From: Chlorophyllum brunneum
Taxonomy: Eukaryota; Basidiomycota; Agaricomycetes; Agaricales; Agaricaceae
NCBI GenBank assembly: GCA_963576785.1
Contig: OY756149.1
Coordinates: 1,798,001 to 1,862,000 of the forward strand
Direction: 5' to 3'
Length of the DNA: 64,000 nt
A program made the position numbers and the translations under genes. Positions 44,187 through 55,729 of this stretch are shown here, in pieces (the stretch's first letter is position 1; each line of letters starts with the position of its first letter). A model generated the notes under the pieces. The model had not been told where the DNA came from, did no database searches, and worked only from the letters and a program-made list of their open reading frames with translations.

Positions 44187-46789
44187 CTAGGAGTTTGTAT
44201 TTGATATAGCCACTCATGTCTATAATAGGATACCTATGAAGCACCTGAAATGGGTTACCCCCTATGAGATGTGGTTTGGAAGGAAACCTAATGTTTCTCA
44301 TCTCTGAGTGTTCAGTTGTGGGGCCTACATATACCTTCCTGATAAGGTGCGGCAAGATAAACTTGCACCCAAATTGGAATTGATGATCTTCATTGGTTAC
44401 ACAGGTGATAGTAGCAACTTCAAGTTTATGTACCATCAGCAGAATAATTCTATCTTTGTCTCCCCCCATGCTATCTTCAATAAACTTTACTTTCCTAGAT
44501 GTCTATCACAGTCTAAATAACAAGGCCAATTGCTGCCTAATAATAGCAATTCAAATGATCGAGATGTCTTAAATCCACTCCCTTCTGGAGATGGATTTGT
44601 TCTAAGACTATCTAGTCCAAGTGTGCCATGCACTGGACTACCACCACTACCTCCTTGTCTACAAACTCCTACTCCTAGTCCCAGAGAGTGGACTCTGTTG
44701 CCTCTGCCTTCTTCCTCTTCTAGAGAATTTTCTCCCAGATTATCCTATAAGGATCCAACTCCATCTCCCTCTCTACCTATGCCATCTCAGCCTCCAGGAG
44801 GAGTTAAGGTTGAGGATGATGTTGAGGAGGCTGCATCTGCACCTAATCCACATGCTAATGATTGGGCTCCCATACCTATTCCAGAAGGGATTTTTATTCC
44901 CCATCCAGATATTGAAGTACTGAGAAAACGTCATGATTGAACCACTCTTTAGGTTCCATGAAGAGAAGGAAACATTTACAGTGACTGCCAACACCCAAAG
45001 GACATCCTTAGGGACTATGAAAGATACAAACCTTTTGGTCAGCCAAGATGAGGACAATGGAATCCTAGCCAACCTAATGCCCCTCCAGGGCTTGGAGATT
45101 GCATTCTAGGAGAAAATGAGTATGCATCTGATAGGCCACAACCTCCCCTGCCAGCACATAAGCAAAATATTGATATTGATTCACCCATGCTTGAGCCAAG
45201 TGAGGAAGAGTTTTGCCAATTGATTCGCAAAGGCAGTATGGAGTTAATCCATTACTGTCTCTCTAAGGCCAGTACAACTTCACTGTTACCACAGCCAGTC
45301 CAATTCCAGGACTTTGCCAAGTTGCCACCTACTGAGTATAACAAATAGCTTAAGGCATGCCTTGAGGAGCTCAATACACTCAGGAAACATAACATATACA
45401 AGTTAGTAAACTGCCCTACCAAGGGTATTAATGTTGTTAAAAATAGATGGGTCTTCAACACTAAGTTGGATGGTTGTCACTATGCTTGACTAGTAGTGAA
45501 AGATTTCTCGCAGAAGGAAGGTCTCAACTATGATGAGCTTTTCTCTCCAGTTGTCTGTTATGAAACTTCTTGTCTCCTGTTCTCTTTAGCAGCAGTTGAA
45601 GACTAGGAAATCAAAAGCATTGACATAAAAACCACCTATTTATATGGCAATCTGGATGAAGAGATCTTTATGGAACAACCAGAAGGCTTCACACTTGGAC
45701 ATAATAAAGTATAGAGATTATAAAAAGCATTATATGGCCTTAAGCAAGCCAGCTTGGCTTGGTAACATGTGATGACAAAGTCACTACTTGCCACGGGTTT
45801 CAAGCAATGTCTATCTGATGCTGGAGTATATTACAATTGCTGTCCAAAGACTGGCTTGATCATGATCGCCCTCATCTATGTTGATGATATTGTCTTCATG
45901 GGCAAGAAGTATCCTTTCTATTATCAAATGAAGAAAAACTTCATGTAACAATGGGAATGTTGTGACCTTGGAGAAACTACCAAGTTTCTTAACTATCTTA
46001 CAGGACCAGAAGAACAAGTGGATCTACATTAATCAGATTTCATATTTTGATAAGGTCCTTGCTAAATTTGGTATCACTGCAAGGCCAACTCAAATGCCTC
46101 TTCTGGCAGGATATGGCTTTCTGCCCTACAAGAGTACCATTGACCCTGAGTTCCACCAGAAGTACCAACAACTAGTTGGGTCCCTGATGTACCTCATAAT
46201 TGGCTCACAACCTGATATTGCTTATACCATCATAAAACTTAGTCAGTAGATGACTAGTCCATCAGAGGAGTATTACAAGCATGGTTTATACTTGTACTGC
46301 TACCTTCTGAGTATGAGATGCTATTACCTTGTCTTTAATGGGCAATCAAAGAAGTCCATTCAAGGTTTCTCTGATTCTGACTTCATGGGATATCTGACTA
46401 TGCACAAGTCTACTTCTAACAACTTAGTCTTGTTTGCCAACAGACTAGTTTCTTGGTTGAGTCACCAATAAGTCACCACAGTGCTGTCTACCATAGAAGC
46501 CAAGTATGTTGCCATATGTGAGACATCTTGTCAACTGATTTGGATCTATCAGCTACTAAGTGAGATTGGGTTCAAACAGCTTACTCCACATCTCATATGT
46601 GATAATCTAGGATCAACCTTCTGGGCTTCTAACCTGGTTGTTGAACATCGATCTAAATATGTCACAATTCACTGGCATTTCATCCATGAACTTGTTGAGA
46701 CAGGTAGTATCAAATTATTTTATGTTGAGTCTGAGAAGAACCCTGCTGACATCTGCACAAAAAGTCTGGATACTATTAAATTTCAGTGA
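44187..46789 (+). pseudogene. Copia-2a integrase tail, RT and RNase H
   Basis: Starts abruptly in the integrase core end. GAYIYLPDKVRQDKLAPKLELMIFIGYTG is at 44311-44400. RT lies at about 45440-46010 with NRWVFNTKLDG and the YVDD box near 45882. RNase H is at 46350-46789 (FSDSDFMGY, LSTIEAKYVA, ending KSLDTIKFQ). Many stops (TAG/TAA at about 45604, 45714, 45723, 45945, 46247, 46469). Confidence 0.8.
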
Positions 46790-46853
46790 TGTCACAATTA
46801 TTTACCTATTCAGTTTGGTGCTTGATTCATATCACACTTTGAGCTAGGAGGAG

Positions 46854-47297
46854 TATTGTCATTTGTACTTACTACAGCTGCATTCTATATGACTAGCTCT
46901 TCAGTATTATTCATCTAATATTCATCATCGAGGCTGTGCCCTCTGACTCACATTATGCACTATTTCCTCATGTATTTCATGAGCTGACTGATACTCTGTC
47001 ACTCCAATTATACTACTGGACACCACTGATGATATCACAGTGTTTCAAGGGACTTTAGTGTCATTACTGACATGTTTATGCATATTATTACACATAGGTC
47101 TTAGAGTTTGCTACCTGGACAATTAGTATATATAGTAGCATATATTCCCTTGTATTTCTTAAGCTAATCTACTCAATTACTTACCTCACTCCACTCAACT
47201 CTCTCAGCAACACTTAGTTCTCTTACTGTTTACTAACCCACACTATCAGTAAGTCAGATCATCTGTCTACTACTGTGTATTATTATGCTATTCAACA
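46854..47297 (+). repeat. Copia-2a 3' LTR
   Basis: 444 bp, TATTGTCATTTG...TTCAACA, with the expected TG mutated to TA. Confidence 0.88.
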
Positions 47298-47714
47298 AGT
47301 AATGATGATTGGTACTTGATAGATTATTCTATATAGTTCTAATGACTTGTATACATGTTCCATAGTACTCAGTAAGAGTCAGATAGAACATTCCATGTAT
47401 TCCTGACACAATATGTATCTATATGAATTTGTATGTAGTATGACTCATCTATACTCTCCTAGATGTATATAACTCCATGTAGCAGACATGTTCTACATCT
47501 TGTTCAATCTTCATAATTGCCTATCTCTTTACTCAACTTCAAACTTGCTACCACTGAAATAGATTATTTTATAAATAATATCTGTCTATCTGAATTACCC
47601 TTCTATAGGTATCAAATACAAGTGTACTTCCTTGATGAGTGGACTCTATGTTCTCTCCTACTGTGTATACTACTACTACTCCAGTAACAACTTGTTACAG
47701 TTGTTTTCTCAACA
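47298..47714 (+). repeat. LTR-A, 3' fragment
   Basis: 417 bp following the Copia-1 LTR from about position 130 to its end (…atagattattct, TATA region near 47463, ...tttctcaaca). Begins with agtaa and is followed by cttgg at 47715-47719. Confidence 0.8.
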
Positions 47715-47719
47715 CTTGG

Positions 47720-49511
47720 AAAATGTTGTCTTGGTTGTCTACTGAAAGATTTAGCCATCCCAACATGACTATGGTTTCCAGTAGATGGGTAAAGGTACAC
47801 CCAAAAGCAAGGCCTTTGTTCATATCATATGAACTGCATGCTTTAACTCAGTTAGCAAGTTTAACAATCTCACAGACTGTATTATCATAGAAATCCTCCA
47901 GCTTGCCTCTCTCATCAACAGCCAATTCCTATTCCTCCAATTCTTCTTCTATCTGGGAGGCCCAATCCTTTGGGGTCAGGTCCAGAGGGCTTGCTTGTGA
48001 GCTGTTGAAGTATTAATTGCTGTTAGGATAATATCATTTTAAAGACTGGTGTGCTGTCTTCTCCACATTGGGGAGCAAAAGGGCCTACCCTTGCTTAGGA
48101 ATCTTGTTACTTACTCAACTAAAAGTCTGAATAGGGGAGGGAGGAGGCTTCTACTTGACTAAAAGTCTGAATAGGAGAGAATGTCTCTAAACAATGCAAA
48201 GTCTGAACAGAGGGGAGAACAGATCAACTATAAGTCTGATTTATGGAGATAAATGGGTGGCCAGGGGTAGGGGTCATCCTAGAAAAGAGGATGCCAAGTA
48301 GAAAAAGCAATGGACTAGCCTAGAAGATAAAGAAGGCAGGAACATATGGAATATTGATGGTTCCAAATATTACTCTATGGTTCCCTGGCAAAGATTCTCT
48401 CAGGAATGTACCTGAATACTCTTTGTTAGACATTATATTTGCAGTAACTAGGCTTTGTACCACTATAATCAAGTTTTGGAAAATCAATGATAGTGGTAAG
48501 AGTGAAAGAAGGGTTTTTGGAAAGCTTGACCTACTACTGAAAAAACAATACAATATATCCATCCTTACATATACATCTATGGTCCTACACTTGAAGCACT
48601 TATTCATCAACAAATTGCCAATGGAATCTATTGCATAGAAATATGATCAAAGGACCTATCACCTGATAATAAACTTACTGTACCTAGTAGTGACAACAAT
48701 GACTCTCCCTATCTATTATTATGATCTACTTGAGCCTTTGTCAAGTTACTAGAGTCTTACCTTTCTAAAGAACCAGTAGTATTGATGTTATCCCTCTCTT
48801 CTTATTCCAATCATCCAATGGATACAGTTCTTCCATTTCTACTATTATTACCATTGTTACTATCTACTATCTTGTTCTGCACATCTTGTGACTACAACTG
48901 CTCTGACAAATCTGTATCTTTATTATCTGAGATCTCCAAGGATGAGTAAGCACTTATCTGTTTCACCTCTATCAGTTTCACTTCATTCTATTGTTAGCTA
49001 TTTCATATTTATCAGCTTTATGTTTATCTTTAGTAATATTTTGTCTTAGATTTCATATCTATCAGTTTCACATTTTGAAACTTGTTTTGGTCTTGTTATC
49101 TATACTCTGTATTATTTATAGAAAAGAAGTAGTTAGTATAAATAGCTGACTATATTAGAAAGTCAAAGCTTAAGCTTTGATCTTCTATAGGGATAGCCTT
49201 CTTGATTGCCTAAGAAGAGTTTCTGTTGACAGTTACTATCAATTAATAGAAGATTGCTTAACTGCTTATTTTCTACCCTCATTACTCAAGAAATGTGAGA
49301 TAAACAGGATTTCCATTTCTTGGTTAAGTAATGCTAGTTTGATAACACTTGCTTATTTGGTTACTTGGCTGAAATAGGTATTAAGGCCATATCCTAGAGG
49401 TTGCATCCTCTTTGATTGCCCTTAGTAGCCAAATTTGTAACACACAGAGTGTAACCTCAGCCAATGTAGAATCTTAGATAAATAGCTGGACTATTAATGA
49501 ATACTTAAATA
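47720..49511. other. Unassigned AT-rich region
   Basis: No gene could be supported. There are short open frames (48354-48638, 94 codons; 49177-49377, 66 codons) without recognisable motifs. A short block at 48115-48240 repeats aagtctgaa(t/c)a four times. Probably old, unrecognisable repeat sequence. Confidence 0.4.
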
Positions 49512-49513
49512 TA

Positions 49514-49725
49514 TAGTAGGGGACAAAACCCTTTCAATAATTTCCAGTTCTGGACAATTTCTTGAATAACTCCTGAAATACTGAAGCTATTAATTCCATA
49601 TTTTAATTGTAGATAGCCCTACATCTACCCTATGTTATTTGTAAATATCATAATGTAATATGAATTTTCTGAGGTGCTATGAATTAACAAATATTATGAG
49701 TGCATTGGAAGAGTTTTGTTCCTCA
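49514..49725 (+). repeat. Tc1/mariner left terminal inverted repeat
   Basis: Mirrors 50584-50795. Its inner end (ttggaagagttttgttcctca) is itself an inverted copy of its outer end (ggggacaaaaccctttcaat). Confidence 0.85.
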
Positions 49726-49887
49726 CAACCTCCAGGCACATAATTTCATTGAATACCTCCAAATAAATTCAAATAAAATCAGGTGACTATGGTAGATAAT
49801 GTATAATAAGTTGTGCTTACTTTTTATGCAAAAATTAACCCATTACAGCATCATTTCCTATCATAAAATCTCTTTCTCTTTTCCAGA

Positions 49888-50560
49888 TTGAATAGATTCT
49901 CTTTCTTCTGGACCAAGGGCATTCTGTTTCTAAAATTGCTTCAGCTACTCCTCATTCACTCAGTACTATTTCCAGAATTTGTTTTCAGCATATGCCAATA
50001 CTTTCCAAGCCCATTGGTGATTGACCATACCAACTTTCCTTCTCTGATACCAAATATGGCATGTATCTTATTACTTCTGGCAAGATTGGAAGGAGGTTCT
50101 GCCATAATATAGGGGTATATGCTATGGCAAAGGCTAGGCTGTTTGCACTATATTGAAAGTATAATGAATGCTGAAGATTATGTCCAGATTCTGGATAATA
50201 AGCTTTACAAAAGCCTCAAAAAATAGGAAGAAGAAGTAGAAAGTTATCTTTTAACATAATAATGACCCCAAACACAAGAGCAAGAGAGCCCAAAACTGGC
50301 TTGAAGACAGTGATTTAGAAGTCATGGTGTGGCCTCCACAATCTCCAGACCTTAACCCTATTGAGCAGCTTTGGACTCATGTCAAAAGGAAGCTGGGAGA
50401 GTATGAAACCTACCCTTCAAGTATACATCAATTGAAGACAAGGGTGGATATAAAATAGGGGAAAATTCCAGGATCAGTGTGTCAGAATTTGATAGAAAGC
50501 ATGCCTAGAAGGTTTCAGACTATGTTGAAGGCCAGGGAGGCATATACCAAGTACTAGAAA
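49888..50560 (+). pseudogene. Tc1-like transposase remnant
   Basis: N-terminal helix-turn-helix piece DQGHSVSKIASAT near 49912-49950. Then the catalytic core end: GGS.M.WGYM near 50090-50125, MNAEDYVQILDNKLYKSL near 50168-50215, NDPKHKSKRAQNWLEDSDL near 50262-50320, and the DDE-domain signature WPPQSPDLNPIEQLWTHVKR near 50330-50390, ending IPGSVCQNLIESMPRRFQTMLKAR near 50465-50535. Most of the linker and first catalytic region is missing and several stops intervene. Confidence 0.8.
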
Positions 50561-50583
50561 GTTGATTTTGTGATATTTGACAC

Positions 50584-50795
50584 TGAGGGACAAAACTCTT
50601 CCAATGTACTCATAATATTCATTAATTCATAGCACCTCAGAAAATTCATATTACATTATGATATTTATAAATGACATAGGGTAGATGTAGGGCTATCTAC
50701 CATTAAAATATGGAGTTAATCACTTCAGTAGTTCAGCAATTATTCAAAAATTTGTCTGGGGCTGGAAATTATTGAAAGGGTTTTGTTCCCAACTG
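50584..50795 (-). repeat. Tc1/mariner right terminal inverted repeat
   Basis: Complement of 49514-49725 with scattered differences. Confidence 0.85.
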
Positions 50796-50797
50796 TA

Positions 50798-51095
50798 TAC
50801 TACTAGGTCCAAAATGTGATGTAAGTCTGCCCTGATAGTATGTTTGCCAGGTTTTCCAATGTTTTGATTAGAGACAAAAAAAATAACTTTTCAAAAACTA
50901 TCTCAATTTACCCAGATCTACTTTGAGAGCATTTCTCCACTATCAGTAATCAAACCTTAGCCATGACACTGTTGCTATTACAGGCAACAGCAAATACCGG
51001 TACTGCCGACAACACATGTAGGAACACCATGTGATTGCATCCACACGTCCACGGTCAACGTTTCAATCCTGGAATACTGGTGTTAGACATTTTGT
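50798..51095. other. Intergenic, upstream of the carboxylase gene
   Basis: No ORF. An AT-rich left half changes to more balanced sequence near 50980, which marks the end of repeat-derived DNA. No TATA box is obvious near the start codon. Confidence 0.5.
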
Positions 51096-53449
51096 ATGCC
51101 TGTACCAAAAGTGCTCGTTGCGAACCGTGGCGAAAGTGAGTGCAAGGGTTTATAGACGCCGAATCAATTATTCACCACCTACCTTGTACCACCAACTACG
51201 GACAGTTGCCATTCGAATACTCCGCTCTGCGAGAGAACTTGGCTGGCACACTGTAGCACTTTATACTACCACTCCTAACCTCGACGTGAGTCACGCAACG
51301 TACGCAGATGAAGCGGTCAAACTTCACGATGTAGCTCTGTATATGGATGTTCAAGCAATACTCGAGATAGCCGTCCAGTATGTCAACTATCTCGGAGAAA
51401 GTACCAAACGGCTTATTTTTGTTCAGCACTCACTGTACGCACGTACACCCTGGATACGGATTCCTCAGTGAATCGCCAGCACTGGCAGATGCCCTTGCCA
51501 ATTGCGACCCACCAATAACCTTCATTGGCCCGTCTTCCGATGTGCTCCGCCTCGCAGGGGACAAGGTCCTATCTCGTGATCTAGCGGCCTCGCTAGGTGT
51601 ACAAGTCGCCCCTGGTGCCCGTGTCGTATCGAGTGACCAAGTTCGAGCGTTCGTGACACGTAATGATGTTGGTTACCCCATCATGATCAAAGCTCTAGAC
51701 GGCGGAGGTGGACGAGGTATTCGAGGGGTTGATAATGCTTCAGAAATTGACGAAGCCTTCAGAAGGTCTGTGCATATGCTAACTCTCCGCCGACATCCTC
51801 TGAACATTTGATAGATGCGTGGGGGAAAGTCCATCGGGACAGCTGTTCGCCGAAAAAGCCCTAACTGGTCCGGGTTGGAAGCACATTGAAATACAGGTTA
51901 TTGGCGATGGCACCGGTGCTGTAAACCATCTTTGGGAGCGTGAATGTAGCGTCCAGCGCCGGTACGCTACATCCTTCTAGTCTCTTCCTGTATTCAATGG
52001 ACCCCTGCTTTAGGTTTCAGAAAATTATCGAAGTACGCTGCTTATACAGTTCAACTGGGGCTCGGCTAACACAGCAGCAGTTTGCTCCATCCCGCCTTCC
52101 GCGTTTCGTGATTGAACCAGTGATTGCGGCTTCTGTCAAGATAGCCGCTCACCTAAAATACAGAGGTCTCGGCACATTCGAGTTCCTGCTCAATGCTACA
52201 ACAAGCCAATGGGTTTTTCTCGAAATAAACCCCCGTATTCAAGTTGAGCACACCATCACAGGTATGCATTATCTTCATCTATCTGATACCTACTGAAGTT
52301 TTGATAGAAGAAATCATGGACATTGATCTAGTCAGAGCACAGCTACTTCTCTTCGCTCCCACTTCTCCCCCCAACACAATTTTATCACTTTCGCTTCATG
52401 TCACCCCCACACCCACATCCACCGCCATTCAGCTTCGCCTCACTGCCGAGAATCCCGAGGATGGCTTTTTATTGACACCGGGAATCATTCGCGCCTCCGA
52501 GATTCAGTGGCCAGCTGGCCGGGGCGTTCGTACTGATACATGGCTTTCGTCCTCTCATTCCCAGCCGATGCCTGAGTGGGTAATTGGTACAGACTTTGAC
52601 TCGTTAATCGCGAAGATCATCATTCGCGATAGCTCTTTTGAAGAATCTACCCAGAAGGCCAAAAGGGCCCTACGTGAATTCAAGCTGGCAAAGGAGTGCC
52701 AAGTCAAGACCAATATCAAAGTTCTCGCTGGCGTTCTTGAGCATCAGCACTGGAATGATGGAATGATTGATACCCTGTGGCTGGAAAGCAATTTGGGTAA
52801 AGTTCTTGATCTCGGCAAAACAGCCACGGAGAACTGGAATAGCATAGACAACGCAGAACCGACCCAGATTGTCGAGCAACTACAGCGCGGCAGTACGACC
52901 GCTGGCGGGTCAAGTGGGACTACACTTTTGCACCCCGGAGCACTCTTCCACCTCACTCTTTCGTCTACGTCACCCTCCAATTCTGCCTCTCAAGAGACTA
53001 TGAAACACACCTTTACGCTTAAGTCCATCGCCAACAACGCCTTTCCGGTGAAACTTTCTGGTGTGCTCCATAGCTCCTTTTCACCCTCTTCTCTGGAATT
53101 TTCCCTTTCCCAATCAACGTCAGCTGTAGTTGGCAATGCGGAAACTTTCGAACTCGCAAATCCGAATGAACCCCAGCACATCCCGGCACCTATGACAGGC
53201 AAAATTGTTGATCTCCACCCCGCACTCAAGCTCCCTGCATTGACATCTCAACAGATGGATGAGGGGAAAGGGCGCGTGAAGAAGGGCGAGACGTTGGTTG
53301 TGATGAGTGTCATGAAAATGGAGAACGTAGTGTTAGTGCCACATGATGGTATCATCGAAAGGGCTGGAAGGGGCTTAAAAATCGGTACTATCCTTGCAGA
53401 GGGCATGTTGGTATGCGTTATGAGACCTACAAAGGAGAGTCGACTATGA
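51096..53449 (+). CDS. Biotin carboxylase-biotin carrier protein (biotin-dependent carboxylase alpha-type subunit)
   Basis: Exons 51096-51135, 51206-51377, 51427-51765, 51815-51961, 52014-52032, 52081-52261 and 52308-53449 give 679 residues; introns are 46-70 bp GT-AG. The N-terminal ~300 residues are a biotin carboxylase ATP-grasp unit: KVLVANRGEIAIRILRSA, HPGYGFLSES, the Gly-rich loop KALDGGGGRGIR, HLWERECSVQRR, and the catalytic FLEINPRIQVEHT. A BC C-terminal and linker region follows. The last ~75 residues are a biotinyl domain with PAPMTGKI and the acceptor lysine in SVMKMEN. The enzyme would carboxylate biotin with ATP and bicarbonate. There is no carboxyltransferase domain, so a partner is needed or the acceptor is unknown; relatives are methylcrotonyl-CoA or propionyl-CoA carboxylase alpha chains. 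The 19-bp exon is inferred from frame. Confidence 0.85.
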
Positions 53450-54318
53450 ATGGTCACCTCCACTGTCCTTACTGGCTGTTCGCCGCGGGAGCCGCGCGGG
53501 TCTACGAGCAACCATATTATTGGGTACCCCCACATGTACAGCGCTGCTGTGAATATCAATCATCCACAAGAAGCACCATCAATCAATCATTTAGTCAATG
53601 ATAACCGGTAGATCCTTCGTCATATACAGTCCATCTGCCCAATCCTCGCCCATCAACGACTCGGTCATGATTAATATCACAAATCTTAAGAATGAATGCT
53701 GTATGTGCCCATAACCCAAAGGAAGGCAGGCTTGATGAGGTCGGGAACCACACCTTTACCTTGGCATGGCATATGCTGTGCGTGTCAAAGCTGTCTCTTG
53801 TCGTGACCGAACTCAGGCTGATCATATAGGGACAAAAATTATTTATGTATTCCCCAAAAACATCGAAACCCAAGCCCGCTGCTCAACTCATTCGAAATTT
53901 TGCGTGTGGGCGCTTTCCACACTCGGATCCATAATCGTTCACCAGTCCTGAATACCTGGCGAATCCCGATCTAAATACAGAACACAAACTTTCCCATAAA
54001 AGTCCTAGATTGATCGGAGATTCTCCCCCGGGATAAGTGCTCCTTGACAAGGTAAGCATCACATTTCCATTTACACAGCTGAGTAGTGCATATTCGGCGC
54101 TCACTGCAAATTGTATAAAGCTGGCTTCCTACGATCCGAACTGTTTCTTCTCTGCGCGGATGATAATCCCATACCGATGGACGCGTCATCACATGTAAAG
54201 AACAGGTGAGTTTTATGCTCAATCCGCTACTGAACGCTGATTCTCACTAGAGCAGCGCAACTGCACAGGTGAAGAGAGATAACACAGGATCCGAGGGAGT
54301 CTATTGATTCCACCTTAG
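53450..54318. other. Intergenic between carboxylase and DUF6534 copy 2
   Basis: No convincing ORF. The last ~140 bp (from an ATG at 54177) could hold the first exon(s) of the DUF6534 gene, with GT/AG signals at 54206, 54250, 54269 and 54318, but no combination I tried kept the frame. Confidence 0.4.
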
Positions 54319-55601
54319 TTTTTTGGTTTGCTCTTCAATTGGGCGCTTTACGGGACGTTAGTAGTCCAAGTGTGTTAGTTTCCATCCCGACTCTCCTTGC
54401 CTGCACTCAGCGCCTGACTGGCATGTTTTTTTCTCTAGACAGCTACCATATTTCGTTCCCCAAGGATAAACCCATATACAAGACACTAGTCTATTTTATA
54501 TTTTTGCTGGAAAACATTCAAACGGCCGTTTTGACATACGGAGTCTATGACTCGCTTATCACTCATTTCGGCGACCCGATAGCTATCGACCGGGTGCAGC
54601 TAACCTGGCTCGGGATACCCATGCTCTCTGGACTCGGTACGTGTTGCTTTATCAGTCCTTTACCCGAATCATGCCGACCAACGATATTTCAGCCGGCTTT
54701 ATTGCTCATATGGTTTATACGTACCGAATATACAAACTATCCCGGTCCGTCGTCGTCAGCGGGCTTGTCGCAGTGGTGAGTTGGCCGCCTTGAGCTAGGA
54801 TAGGGTAACAATTATTGGAACACAGATCGCGCTTCTGCAATTGGCAACCGCGACCGTCGAAGCGGTGCATGCCCATGCGTCCCAATTTTTTTCAAGATTG
54901 GATGGCTCACTGGCTATTCTGGTGGTACGGATCCTCTCTCAGCCGCCTGCTACAGAAAAAATGATGCCTCATTAGACTTGGTCATTCTCATCTGCTGTTT
55001 GTGATATCCTCATCGCTGGGCTCATGACTTATTATGTGAGCCTCAAAATGATTAAAAACTTCTCATCATACTGAATTTGGTTCCATAGCTCCTGAAATGT
55101 GATCCAGGGCTGAAGCAAACAGCAGCAGTGGTCACGAAGCTTGTACGCCTCAGTGTCGAGACTGGAACCATAACTGGTAAGCTTGGAGGTGACAGCATCA
55201 GGATGGCATTGACGTCTACTTTAGCGGCGATGGCGACTTTGAACGCAGTCCTCTTCGTATCCTTACCCAGAAACGAGGCTTTTAACATCCCTGCCTTCGT
55301 TATGCCGAAGCTCTACTCCAATACCCTCCTCCGCCTTCTCAACAGCCGAATTCACATTAAAAAACATTGCAGCGCAGCAGTATCTGCAATACAGTTCTCA
55401 TCCTCCAAACTACAGCGTTATCCAACACTGGATGAATCGGGATCTGACCTCGAATGGGAAGTAGCTGATAGAGAACCAGACCCCCGACCAACCTTCTCGC
55501 CGGCCTTCTCGAGTCCCCGGAGCAATGTTCACATTCAGCGCGAGACTATCACTTTCTCGGATGGGGGTGCACCAGCAGCTTATCCTGGGGTTATGGCCTA
55601 G
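54319..55601 (+). CDS. DUF6534-type seven-helix membrane protein (gene copy 2)
   Basis: Exons 54319-54371 (start of gene not resolved), 54443-54636, 54693-54775, 54826-54924, 54976-55035, 55089-55176 and 55225-55601; introns 48-71 bp. The first visible helix reads NWALYGTLVVQVY, followed by the family motif SFPKDKPIYKTLVYFIFLLE, then helices SGLAGFIAHMVYTYRIYKLS and SFSSAVCDILIAGLMTYY, TKLVRLSVETGTIT, and LPKLYSNTLLRLLNSR. The tail is acidic and Ser-rich. Function in the family is unknown; a membrane sensor or receptor role is only speculation. From 54737 onward it matches the partial gene at 1-866, about 96-97 percent in the first 600 bp but clearly less in the tail. Confidence 0.78.
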
Positions 55602-55729
55602 CCATGCTCAAGGTATTTGTCAACATTCTCCCTTTTGTGGTGATTCAACGCCACCCACATGTACACTATCACAATGATAATGGTAACGACATTACGCACT
55701 AATTCGTATTTACGTCTTTTCCATCGGTG

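Larger units (their letters stand above)
42252..47297 (+). mobile_element. Copia-2a, internally deleted and strongly mutated Copia element
   Basis: 5' LTR 42252-42684 and 3' LTR 46854-47297, PBS, gag, integrase tail, RT, RNase H. Protease and most of integrase are missing because of a deletion near 44187. Flanking 5-mers do not match each other (cttgg on the left, agtaa on the right). The right one instead matches the flank of Copia-2b, as expected after an inversion. Many stops are of the CAA/CAG or TGG to stop kind. Confidence 0.88.
49514..50795 (+). mobile_element. Decayed Tc1/mariner DNA transposon
   Basis: 1,282 bp between TA dinucleotides (49512-49513 and 50796-50797) with ~212-bp terminal inverted repeats. 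Ends read (C/T)AGT(A/T)GGGGACAAAACCC on each strand. The interior encodes Tc1-type transposase pieces. Inactive by stops and loss of the middle of the gene. Confidence 0.88.

Noticed and set aside
48115..48240. Four copies of aagtctgaa(t/c)a as a CRISPR-like or satellite array
   Set aside because: Units are ~10 bp, unevenly spaced, in a eukaryotic repeat-derived region; most likely chance or old slippage.
54177..54318. 5' exons of DUF6534 copy 2 starting at the ATG at 54177
   Set aside because: Splice signals exist, but 29 + 18 coding bases do not keep the frame needed at 54319; left unresolved.
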